A stretch of 64,000 nt of DNA from Thozetella sp. PMI_491 (Eukaryota > Ascomycota > Sordariomycetes > Chaetosphaeriales > Chaetosphaeriaceae), in assembly GCA_021432635.1 (NCBI GenBank), contig MU270065.1, forward strand, positions 124,001 to 188,000. Direction: 5' to 3'. Below, piece by piece: positions 55,727-64,000 of the stretch. The notes beneath the pieces were generated by a model. That model was not told where the DNA came from and ran no database searches. It was given only the letters and a program-made list of their open reading frames with translations. Both the position numbers and the translations under genes were made by a program. Positions within the stretch are counted from its first letter, which is position 1; each line of letters begins with the position of its first letter.

Positions 55727-57663
55727 ATGGAAACCGTCGCATGCAACTGCGCCGGATGCGGCCACTTAGTTGGTCGTTTCCTCAACCTTTGGAATCAAAT
55801 AGGCAAGACCTACTTCAGCCCTGTTGTCGACGGCGAGCGTACACCCTCTATGGTGCCAAAAGGAGCAATTCGGACCGGCAGTCAAGGAACCCTCGTTGAA
55901 GGGTGCGAACTGCAAGACCAAGCCTGCGGCAAATGTGGCGCGATGCTAGGTATAAAGTGCCTAAGTGCTCCAGTCAACCATGCCCTTCACGAGTATGCAC
56001 CCTCATCCATGCCCCTGTGTCGCAGTGGCCATCCGGGATGAAGCTGACCATATACAGCAACCAGCTCATGTTGAATCTGGCTTCGTCCGTTGCTGTCAGT
56101 GGGGATGACGGCGAGCACGTTGAAGTTAGCGTCACCAGGAGATTTAAACTCCAAATCCCATCAGCAGGCATGGGAGGACGCCCGGCCAGCCCGGACCCAA
56201 ACACCCTTGAGCAGATCCTCGTACAACTGGAAACCCATGGCCAGGCGATTGACCTCATTCACAAAGCCGGCTCCAATAGTATCTTCAAGCTCGACGAGAA
56301 ACTGGACGGTTTCTCCCACGACCTCGGCAACATGCGTCGAGACTTCTCGGAAAGTCAAACCCGTCTCTCTTCCCTTGTCGGCCAAGTTCAACGTATATCC
56401 GAAGCATCAGGCGACCAAAACTCCTTCGATCAGATACGGGATCAGATAGCCAGTGTCCGGGCTATTGCAGAGGATACAATAGGTATAGAGGAGCTAAAAA
56501 AGGAAATCGACACAATTAAGCTTGACCATAGCCACCTGGAGACCCAAATCGACGCGGTAAACAGCCAGCTCGCCGAAGTCCAGCGCAAGACAATGGCATC
56601 CATCTCTAAGCTTAAAACCGAAATGACGAGCTCCTTGAAGAAAGAGCTCTCCGCCCTTCGCGACGAGATGACCCTTCAGCAAGTCGAAATGATGGAGAAG
56701 AATCGTGGCCTACCTAGCGAGATATCTGCGCTACGGGACGAAATGACACGTTACAAGAAGCATGTAGATCAAATACATAGCAAGGAGCTGTCAAAACTTC
56801 GATCCGAGCTCTCCAAGCAGCAGAAAGTATCAGATCGCACCTGGGACGGCCAGATGTCAGCCATCCGAAACGATGTCGCTTCCGGAGCGAGCAAGGCCAA
56901 TGCAAGACATGCGGAACTCTCAAAAGCGTGCCGCGAGAACACGGAACTTCAGGAAAAGCTAGAGGCCACTCTGTTAGAAGCCGTTCAGTCACTCGACTCG
57001 GATCTTTCTCAGCACAAGACGGATATAGATTCTATCAGGGAGGAGTGCCTTCGGCGAGAGAATCTTGAACAGTTCAAAGAACAGCTCGATGACTTGCGGG
57101 ATGAGGTACGGGATCGGTTGTCATCGTTTCCCAAACACCTCGAGGTTCTCAAGAGTCGAATCGCGGAAATCGGCGACCGCGCCAGTCAAGTGGACAATTT
57201 GAAGATGGACGTTGAAATATTGCAGTTACAAGCAACAGGAAACGGCAGGCAAGACCCGGAAACAATTCCCGGGCAGGATCCCCAGACAACCGTGCCAAAT
57301 GATGATCAATCTAGGTCAAATGCGGAAAATGCACGTCCAACTCAAACTGAGCCTGCCAGCAGAGGCTTGAAGCGACGCAGGAGCGCCCCGGCTCGTAATG
57401 TTACGTCGGACTTGGATGAGCTCGCGGAAGAAGAGGCATCGCCAATCCCTTTCAGGAAACACAAGCCGAAAGCTACCGTACTACATCATTTGACAATCAC
57501 AGGGTCGCGTATGAACCAGGTTGGCGGTCCTGAAAACGGCGACCTGCCTTCTCGGCCGAAGAAGCCGCGTCACGCCCAGAACCTTCGTCCCCGACGTTCG
57601 ACACGATCGCAAAGACGAGCGACAACCTCACTCGATGATCTAGCTGAGCTCTTTGGAGATTAA
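55727..57663 (+). CDS. Mis18/Yippee-like zinc-domain protein with long coiled coil
   Basis: Exons 55727-55992 and 56058-57663 give 623 residues. N-terminal domain (about 1-130): METVACNCAGCGHLVGRFLN with a CxxC, then CELQDQACGKCGAMLGIKC with a second CxxC and the following LG. This matches the two-CxxC layout of Mis18/Yippee folds (C-x2-C-x3-VG and C-x2-C-x3-LG). The remainder is a long heptad-rich coiled coil (about 140-450; repeated LKKELSALRDEM-like segments) and a basic Ser/Arg/Pro tail ending TTSLDDLAELFGD. Mis18 proteins help deposit the centromeric histone CENP-A, which makes a kinetochore role possible but unproven; the coiled coil is far longer than in known Mis18. The intron (GTATGC donor, TACAG acceptor) keeps frame. 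It converges with the SET-MYND gene, 46 bp apart. Confidence 0.7.
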
Positions 57664-57709
57664 GTCGCGTCCCGTCAGTTCGTGGCCCTACTTTCTGGAT
57701 ATATTTGTT

Positions 57710-59570
57710 CTATCTACTGGGTACTATAAATGAACCCCCAACTTCTGCCTCTATGATGCCGACTGCAAACTCCGCTATGCGATAAACTGGCTTCAGGACT
57801 TGCTCTTCAAAGAAATGCTTCCCTTCAAAATGCTCCGGATCATTAACCCACGCTGCCAGCAAGGACGATTCTGTCTCGCGGCCGCTCAGTTCTTTAATGT
57901 CCTCTAGCATCTCGGCCGCAGTGTGGAGGACATCCCAGTCCTCCGATGACGCCGACGGGGCGTAATGCACGACCAGGCGCAGCATGGCTTCGCACATAGA
58001 CACCTGGTCACTCTTGGCCAGAACTTCAGCCAGCTCCTTCGGGCACCCTTTGGGAAGACTGTGAGAGTCAACCTGGAGGGCAGCTGTCTGGCTGAGCAGC
58101 TTGGCGATCACCAGCACCCCTTTGACCCTGAAGGCGTTGAACGGCGCTACCAGCTTGTACGGTGTGCATTCCGTGGCGTGGAAGCATACCAGCGCCAGAG
58201 CGTAAACATAGTTGTTGGCGCTGGTCTGGTACACAATGGCGAGGTCGAAAATGCTGCTCGCGAGCGGCTCGACGGCCCACATCCTGGCTTCGATGAGCGG
58301 CCTGCAAAGCTTCCAGCGCAAGCTGGCTCTCTCCATGACCCCTCCGGCCTGGTCAATAGAGATTCCATGCCAAGACTTGAAGATGGACTCGACCTCCTGC
58401 TTTGATACCCGCTGGTAGAAAGCCTCATCCACCGGAGGGCCTCGCAGTCTGTCGAGATCGGGCATCAAGCTACAGACGTTCAGGGGGACGAGAGGCGAGG
58501 TCTTGCAGACTTGGTAGACGTCCAGGTCACCTTCACAGCGAGGGCAGGTGCACTCGAAATGATATGCCCTCAGCGCCCCTTGGCGCGCACTTCGGGGCAG
58601 AGTGTAGTCTATTGAAACGGAACTGGTTAGCTGGAGAAGAGAAAGGCTGGCTGCATAATGTAGAGATAGCCATACCAATATACGATATCTGTATCTCTTC
58701 CCCTTCTCTGATTTCCCGCTCTGCACGTAGGAACGCAGCACGCTTGTCGAAACTGACAAAGGCATTCGGGATGCAGGAATGGTTGACCATTGCGAGGCTC
58801 GGCTCCAGGAATATACCTGCCATGCCCGTATCTGCATCCGACCGGTCGAACGCATTCGTCTGGATCTGTCAAGACGTTAGCAACATGAAAAGCCCTAGTC
58901 AGACGACAGCTCGGCCGGTCCTCGCCCATAGCCGCCAGCGCAGACCTACCTTGCAGAAGATCTCCTTCGCCGCCTCGAGCGTGCTCTGCTCCATAGGCAG
59001 CCCTCCGTATGCTACGGCAGCCATGCTCTGCAGCTCAATATCCTCCCACACCTGCTTGTCCTGTTTGAAGCCCTCCACGTTCCCCTCCAGCCAGCCACCC
59101 GGGCCGAACGCCTGGGCCACAACGCCGTCCCCGCGCAACTTGGCCATGACCTGCAGTACGGCCCGCACCGGGGTCGGCAACCAGTCCTTGCCGGCGCGCT
59201 CGCGCACGCGCTGAAAGACCGCGCACTCCTTCTTGTGGCCGTCCTTCCAGTGCGCCCGCTGGCACGCGGCTCCGCAGTACATGGCGCACCGGCACCCCGT
59301 GCAGGCCTTGAGGTCCGTCGCGCCGCTGAGCTGCGACGGCGGGGCCGACAGGTCCGAGAGCGACGACAGCGAGAGCTGTGCTCGTCGCAGGCAGTAGTTG
59401 CACATCAGGCGCATGCGGTCTCCGTCCGGCAGGGCGATGATGGGGGAGCTGAAGGAAGCGATGAGCTCGGCTGGTGCGAATGACCGGGTTGCGATGAGCG
59501 AGCGGCCCCGGCCGACGCCCGAGGTCCCGGCTATGCGGGTTCCGGGGAGTGCCGGAGGAGCAGATGCCAT
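57710..59570 (-). CDS. SET and MYND domain protein (SMYD-like)
   Basis: Exons are complement of 58950-59570, 58676-58865 and 57710-58608, giving 569 residues. The first ATG (MASAPPALPGTRIAGTSGVG) was chosen because the upstream frame lacks another ATG. Split SET: the N-terminal part is VGRGRSLIATRSFAPAELIASF. The MYND finger sits between: Cys57, Cys60, Cys90, Cys93, Cys99, Cys103, His112 and Cys116. The SET core in exon 2 has MVNHSCIPNAFVSF (the NHS motif) and GEEIQISYI-D; the second junction restores the conserved ISYIDYTLPRSARQ. The post-SET cysteines are FECTCPRCEGD. The C-terminal half is helical, as in SMYD TPR-like regions. Lysine methyltransferase activity is expected from the intact motifs; the substrate is unknown. 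Confidence 0.9.
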
Positions 59571-60026
59571 TGTGCTGGGATTTTCTGAAGACTCTGGGTT
59601 CTGGGGGCGAGGCACTCCGTGTCTATGCAGCGATGGTGTTTGGCGGGGTTAGAGGGTAGATACCTCGATGTCGACGAAACCTTTCCAAGACTACCATGAA
59701 CTGCTAGCATTAATCTCACTTATTGATGGCTTTTATACTGAGCGTGTGTACAGCTGCGAGGAGAGCCGAGAAATTTGGTCTCGCGGTTGTATATCTGTAG
59801 GCGTAAAGCGCGATGACGAAGGGGTGAGTTGCAAAGTTGATGTTGAAGCTTGCATGTATGGTGGGGTCAAACCACCATTGCGCCCCAAGTGCTATGGTAT
59901 CACCGGAGAACAAGAGCACCACGAGAGGATTTATATCAAAGCAAAAAAACAGTGGATGACAGCGATTTGTGTCATATATTATCATCTATGCTGGGTATCA
60001 TGCAATTCAAGTCCTGATTTCCGCGC
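59571..60026. other. Spacer between the SET-MYND gene and SIL1
   Basis: About 455 bp holding the promoter of the SET-MYND gene (minus strand) and the 3' untranslated region of SIL1. An open frame on the + strand enters SIL1 antisense and is not supported. Confidence 0.5.
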
Positions 60027-61262
60027 CTACAGTTCATCTCGCACACGACCGCGGTTCGCCGTCCTCTGCTGCTTCAGCTTCTTCAAGAAGTCATGGCTCC
60101 AGTGGCCTTTGTCTCCCTTGTTATCCTGGGTGAGCTTCTTGGCGCTCCAGTCCCAGCAGCCCTCCGTCGCGCTGGTCCCGTGCCGCTCCTTGCATACCTT
60201 GTCGTCGTCCTGCCCGCCGAGCGGCCACTCCCCGAGCGTGGCGCCCATGTCCGCGTCCAGGAAGTTGTCCAGCAGCAGGTAGCCGACCTTCTTCTGCGCC
60301 GGCTCCCACTTGTCGTCGCTGCCCTTCGCCAGCACCTGCAGTAGAAACTCGGTTCCTTGGTTGGAGAGGAAGTCCTTGCGAATGACGGGGCTTCTGAGGA
60401 GGCCGTTGATAGCGGCCACCCGAACCTTTGCCAGTGCTGGGTCGTCGTGGGAATCCGCTGAGCCCGGCGATGTGAGCCGGAACGAGGCCGAGCTCAGCGA
60501 CTCATCCGAGTTGGGACACTTCTCCGTCTTCAGCTTAGCCCAGTGCTTCTCGACCTCGGCCAGTGCCTTGGGGTTATTCTGGAGTGTCGACGAGAGCGTC
60601 AGAGCCGCCAGCTTAGCCCGAGCTAGAACCTCGTCTTTCACACCGGCTTTGAAGATGTCTCCAGTGTTAGCAAGACAGAAGAGCTGCTTGACTGTGCCGT
60701 AGTCCTCGGAGATCTTGAGGCCATAGTAGATATCGTGCGAGATGTCCTCCAGCATCTCCAAGGCCTGATCGAGACTAGAGCCCTTCTTGACGTAAGCTAG
60801 GGCCTCGTAGAAAGATCCGGACTCGTGCTTGGGCGTCTTGATCTTGCCCGCTGCATCGTACTCTGGAGCTCCCCTCGGGATTTTCACTTCCTCAGCCTGC
60901 TCCTGGTCGACGACGACGATGGAAGAGTCCACCGGGAGCCCCTCTAGGTCCGGGTTAACCTCGTCGGGTACGTTGATCTTGGCTTCCCTACGGCCAGTCT
61001 GAACGTTGAGGCGCACATGGAGTCCTTTGGGGAGATCTTGATCTTCATGGACAATCTGAAACTCATCGGTGGGCTGGAAGATCTTGGGATAACATTCTGC
61101 GGGGTTGTCGGTGTGACATATAAGCTCGACCTCGGCGGGTGGTGAGGGCGCGGCTCCCTTCGGTGATGAAGCAGCAGCTCCGACTGTGCATATACCGACA
61201 AGAATGAGACCAATCAACGCCAGGATACCCAGATAAGATGACTTTAGCTGCGGCCGCGCCAT
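60027..61262 (-). CDS. SIL1: SIL1, ER nucleotide exchange factor for Kar2/BiP
   Basis: Intron-free, 411 residues. The N-terminal hydrophobic segment LGILALIGLILVGICTVGAAA (after a short basic start) is a signal peptide. The C-terminus RVRDEL is an HDEL-type ER retrieval signal, so the protein is luminal. Family blocks: ICHTDNPAECYPKIFQPTDEFQ near residue 50, EVNPDLEGLPVDSSIVVV, LEDISHDIYYGLKI, then armadillo-like helices with VRVAAINGLLRSPVIRKDFL and KKVGYLLLDNFL. The role is to release ADP from the ER Hsp70. It is transcribed away from the complex I subunit gene across about 675 bp. Confidence 0.93.
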   Translation of the reverse strand: MARPQLKSSYLGILALIGLILVGICTVGAAASSPKGAAPSPPAEVELICHTDNPAECYPKIFQPTDEFQIVHEDQDLPKGLHVRLNVQTGRREAKINVPDEVNPDLEGLPVDSSIVVVDQEQAEEVKIPRGAPEYDAAGKIKTPKHESGSFYEALAYVKKGSSLDQALEMLEDISHDIYYGLKISEDYGTVKQLFCLANTGDIFKAGVKDEVLARAKLAALTLSSTLQNNPKALAEVEKHWAKLKTEKCPNSDESLSSASFRLTSPGSADSHDDPALAKVRVAAINGLLRSPVIRKDFLSNQGTEFLLQVLAKGSDDKWEPAQKKVGYLLLDNFLDADMGATLGEWPLGGQDDDKVCKERHGTSATEGCWDWSAKKLTQDNKGDKGHWSHDFLKKLKQQRTANRGRVRDEL

Positions 61263-61937
61263 CTTGCTGTCCCTCTGCTAAAGGAAAGGACTAGGTGAAG
61301 GCGCAGAATGCAGTGTGGTTGGTTTTCACGCAACTTCACAATACGCGATAGCGGCCAGCAAATAAAGGCACAAGCCAGTAAAGAGGGAAGTGTGAGCAAG
61401 GCCGACAAGATGGTGTTGGCGAAACAGAAGTGAGGGTCAAAAAATTGAAAAAAAAGCCCAATAGCGAATGACGCCAACCGGGAATAAATAATCGTGCTTC
61501 TTGTGGACAGAATGTCCACGGTTTTGTTGAGTCAGAGCAAGCAAGGAAAGGAAGCCAAGAGAAAGGACAGATTTGTATGGAAGCTTCAAGATTCGCCTCC
61601 TCCGGGCCTGCTATTCCTTGGGCGACAGTGGGTGTGAGTGGCAGCAGGACCCCCCGGAGTGGCGGGGATACAGGCGAGACAGGGCAAATCCTAGGCCAAG
61701 CCCCCTGAAGAGCAAAGCTTGGTATTTGGCATTCTCCCATTGGCTGGCCAGCCGACTGGCGCCAAGCCTTGCCCACAGGCGCCGCTTGACGCGCCAAGCG
61801 AGCTTGGGGCTTCGCTTGGCCCGGAACCTGCGTGGAATTCCGACATCACCTTTGCAAGAGCTCCCAACAGCTGCTCCCGGAGTCGATTCCATCCCCCTCT
61901 CCCCTCAATTGACCGCGACTGCGATCCTCCTTCCAAG
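61263..61937. promoter_or_regulatory. Divergent promoter of SIL1 and the complex I subunit gene
   Basis: About 675 bp. The right half has several imperfect copies of CGCCAAGC/GCTTGG-type sequence around 61,758-61,825, partly inverted. No gene is supportable. Confidence 0.45.
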
Positions 61938-62698
61938 ATGTCGGCGCTCAGGCAGCGAGCCGCCCTCATCGCCCGCCGAGCGCGGCCGTCCGGTGCCCGA
62001 GGCACCAGGTCGTACGCCTCCGACGCCCATGGCCACCACGACCATCACCACCACGCCCACAACGTGCAGGAGAGCTTTGGCGTACGTGTACCCGCCCAAT
62101 CAATCGCCCGGGGGCGCCTCCGCGGCCCTGGCGTGCCCTCGGACCGAGAACTGACCAATTGGCCCTCCTTGTAGCCCGGTTTTTACCTCACCCTCGGCGC
62201 GATCCCACTGTCGATGCTCGTCTACTCCATCTCGCAGCCGTCGGCTGACGGCGAGGCCAAGGGCTTCACGCGGCTGCTGACCCGCTGGGGGGACAACAAC
62301 GCTGAGTGGGAGCGGATAAACTCGCTGCACACGGCGGCCATCGAGCAGGCCGCTCACGACAAGCACCTGCTATACTACACGCAGGGCGTCAGGCACGTTG
62401 ACCTCAAGTATCCCGAGTACGTCCCCCATCCCGCAATGCCACGGCGGTTTTGGAACCAAACCGCCCGTCTTGGGCTCCCCGGAGCTCTGCGAACCGTCGT
62501 GGCATTTTCATGCGCCCGATCGAGCCGCACGGCCTGCTAACTGCCGCCTGGAGGGTCTTCCAAACCGGGTCACCAATCAACGTCCCCGCAGGTCACTACG
62601 CCAACCTCGACAAGGTCGTCGCCCACTACCAGCAACTACATCTGGCCGAGGAGGAGCAGAAGGCAAAAAAGCTTGCGGCGGCGAAGAAGGAGGAGTAG
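61938..62698 (+). CDS. NADH:ubiquinone oxidoreductase 17.8 kDa-type accessory subunit
   Basis: Exons 61938-62081, 62175-62416 and 62554-62698 give 176 residues. The N-terminus MSALRQRAALIARRARPSGARG and the following RSYAS form a mitochondrial presequence, followed by a His-rich patch. One membrane segment after the first junction (PGFYLTLGAIPLSMLVYSIS) is followed by the conserved stretch NAEWERINSLHTAAIEQAAHDKHLL, then VFQTGSPINVPAGHYANLDKVV. The second intron ends at GGAG (62553), preceded by a GCTAAC branch site; the nearer CAG at 62591 breaks the frame. The protein resembles the Neurospora 17.8 kDa complex I subunit as I remember it, a fungal accessory subunit of the inner membrane arm. 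Confidence 0.8.
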
Positions 62699-63287
62699 TT
62701 TTGCATGCGGGGCGGACCTGTATCATACGGCTCGACGTTGCACCTTGACATAGACATCGAACCAATCAACGATCATCAATACTTTTTTTTCTAGGCTCCA
62801 GAGGGCTGACCTTCCCATCTCGTCCTACGTTTTCTCCTCCCCCCTGCACCTGCCACCGCTGTTGCTTTCCGCAACATGCTTCTTGGTTTATAACCCGAGA
62901 GCAGGGGCTAAGTGATATGATCGTGGCCAAGCTGTGGTCCGTGGGCACAACAGCATCGTCTGAAACATCCCCGACCAAACGAGATAGCATATAAGGGCAC
63001 GGGAGGCCTCCTATCGCTCCCCGAACTAGAGAATACCAATCTCTCCAGCACCGTCAGGCTCGGGCATGGCGCGCGGGGGATCCTCCAGCACCGAACAGAC
63101 GCATCGCGGGTCGATCTCGACCACAACCTCCACCGCCACCTCTGCATCCTCCTCAGGCTCCCACCAGGGTGCACGCTTCGATGCATCGAAGCAGGGAACC
63201 GTGGGCACAGCGCCGGCTCCAGACCCCAGCGCGCAGAGAGACTAACGGGCTCTAGATACCGGCTTCTTCCCTCCATGCACCCCCCAG
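62699..63287. other. Spacer and unresolved 5' part of the SET gene
   Basis: The left half is the 3' untranslated region of the complex I gene. An ATG at 63066 opens a Ser/Thr-rich frame (MARGGSSSTEQTHRGS) that stops at 63244. It may be the first exon of the SET gene, but the only donor with the right phase (63110) is weak. Confidence 0.4.
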
Positions 63288-64000
63288 GGACGAGCCCGCC
63301 GTCCTGGTCGGGTTCGTCGACTCGACCATCGGCCTCGGACTCTTCGCCGCTCGCCACATCGCCAAGGGCGAGTTTATCTTCCACGAGAGGCCCTTCGTGA
63401 CGGCCGTCTTCAACGAGATGAACTCGGACAACCGCGACGACATGAGGACCCAGGAAGCGGCGGTGAAGCAAGCGCAGGCCGGCCCACCCCGTCTGGCCAT
63501 GGACCTCGCCTTTCCGCACCTGGCGGCCGTCACCGGCCACTTTCCGTACGGCTATGACTCAGACGTCATCCCGATCGCAGAGCTAGGCATAAATCTCGTG
63601 CACGGGAGGCTCGAGTCTGAGCTCATGGGGAGCCCGGACGAGCTCCGCAGCTACGTTCACGGCCTGCAAGTCGCTGACAGCCCGTCCAAGACGCAGCGAC
63701 GCACCGCCTGCAGGGAGTTCTTCAAGCATTATGCCTTCCAGAGCCGGGCGTCCAAGTCCTCGGCCGCCGCGCCCTCGAGCCTGACGCCGAGTAAAGCTTG
63801 CGTCTATCTGCTGGGCAGCCTAATTAACCACTGCTGCCCGGGCAATCCCGGGCCGAACTGTGAGTTTCAAGTCGGCCCTGGCGGCCTGTCCAAGTTTGTC
63901 GAGAGAGACGCCATTGCCGTCCGGGCTCGGCGCGACATCAAAGCAGGCAAGGAGCTCACCTTCAACTATGGCAAGCAGCGCAAGGGATTCGACTGCCACT
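63288..64000 (+). CDS. SET-domain protein (5' exon uncertain, 3' end outside window)
   Basis: An open frame of about 237 codons begins after an acceptor (CCCCCCAG, with an ACTAAC branch upstream at 63241) and runs off the right edge. It starts DEPAVLVGFVDSTIGLGLFA, the first SET strand pair, with HIAKGEFIFHERPFVTAVF next. A long insert (about 63,400-63,800) lacks MYND cysteines. The SET core is YLLGSLINHCCPGNPGPNCEF, with NHC in place of the usual NHS, then VRARRDIKAGKELTFNYG. Methyltransferase folding looks intact, though activity cannot be judged. The first exon probably begins at 63066 or further upstream. It is the second SET-type gene within 6 kb. Confidence 0.72.

Noticed and set aside
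59668-60282. 204-codon + frame entering SIL1 antisense
   Set aside because: Half lies antisense to a certain gene and the rest has no recognisable motif.

Overview
The window reads as nuclear chromosome of a filamentous ascomycete, most likely a Sordariomycete near the Sordariales/Chaetomiaceae. The grounds are compact GC-rich genes, short introns (mostly about 35 to 140 nt) with GTRNGT donors and CTAAC/CTGAC-like branch sites, a fungal-type complex I accessory subunit, a GT69 (CAP59-like) glycosyltransferase and fungal forms of Mps1, PEX5 and SIL1. This placement is inference from gene content. I see no transposon, viral relic, CRISPR array, rRNA or convincing tRNA.

Left part (1-31,000) is ordinary housekeeping DNA: MMS19 (-, runs off the left edge), MTD1 folate dehydrogenase (+), SPC2 (-) and EMC3 (+) from a shared 375-bp promoter, RPC25 (-) convergent with EMC3, a NUFIP/CCCH protein (+), mitoribosomal bL21m (+), MPS1 kinase (-), ribosomal P2 (-) divergent from SPT2 (+), NSA2 (+), a small RBR E3 ligase (-), a CAP59-type glycosyltransferase (+) and peroxisomal PMP24 (-).

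Middle part (30,887-46,400): an uncharacterised 902-residue multi-pass membrane protein, then about 10.8 kb in which I can support no gene. That stretch has long G or C homopolymers and a 135-N gap inside a G run. It ends at a bHLH transcription factor gene, so a large regulatory or noncoding region for that factor is the simplest reading.

Right part (48,100-64,000): a mitochondrial two-RRM protein, PEX5, REX1 exonuclease (-), a Mis18/Yippee-like zinc-domain plus coiled-coil protein (+), a SET-MYND protein (-), SIL1 (-), a complex I 17.8 kDa-type subunit (+) and a SET-domain gene running off the right edge.

Gene models were assembled by hand from reading frame, splice sites and remembered family sequences; frame closure was checked arithmetically for each multi-exon gene with both ends in the window. 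Common themes are ER protein insertion and folding (SPC2, EMC3, SIL1), peroxisome biology (PMP24, PEX5), ribosome biogenesis and translation (NSA2, P2, bL21m, REX1, NUFIP) and chromosome maintenance (MMS19, MPS1, SPT2, Mis18-like). Apart from the divergent pairs, these look like scattered genes rather than one cluster. I found no clear new multi-gene system; the best leads are the gene desert with its E-boxes, the Mis18-like coiled-coil protein, the orphan membrane protein and the several genes whose start codon is isolated or split by an intron.
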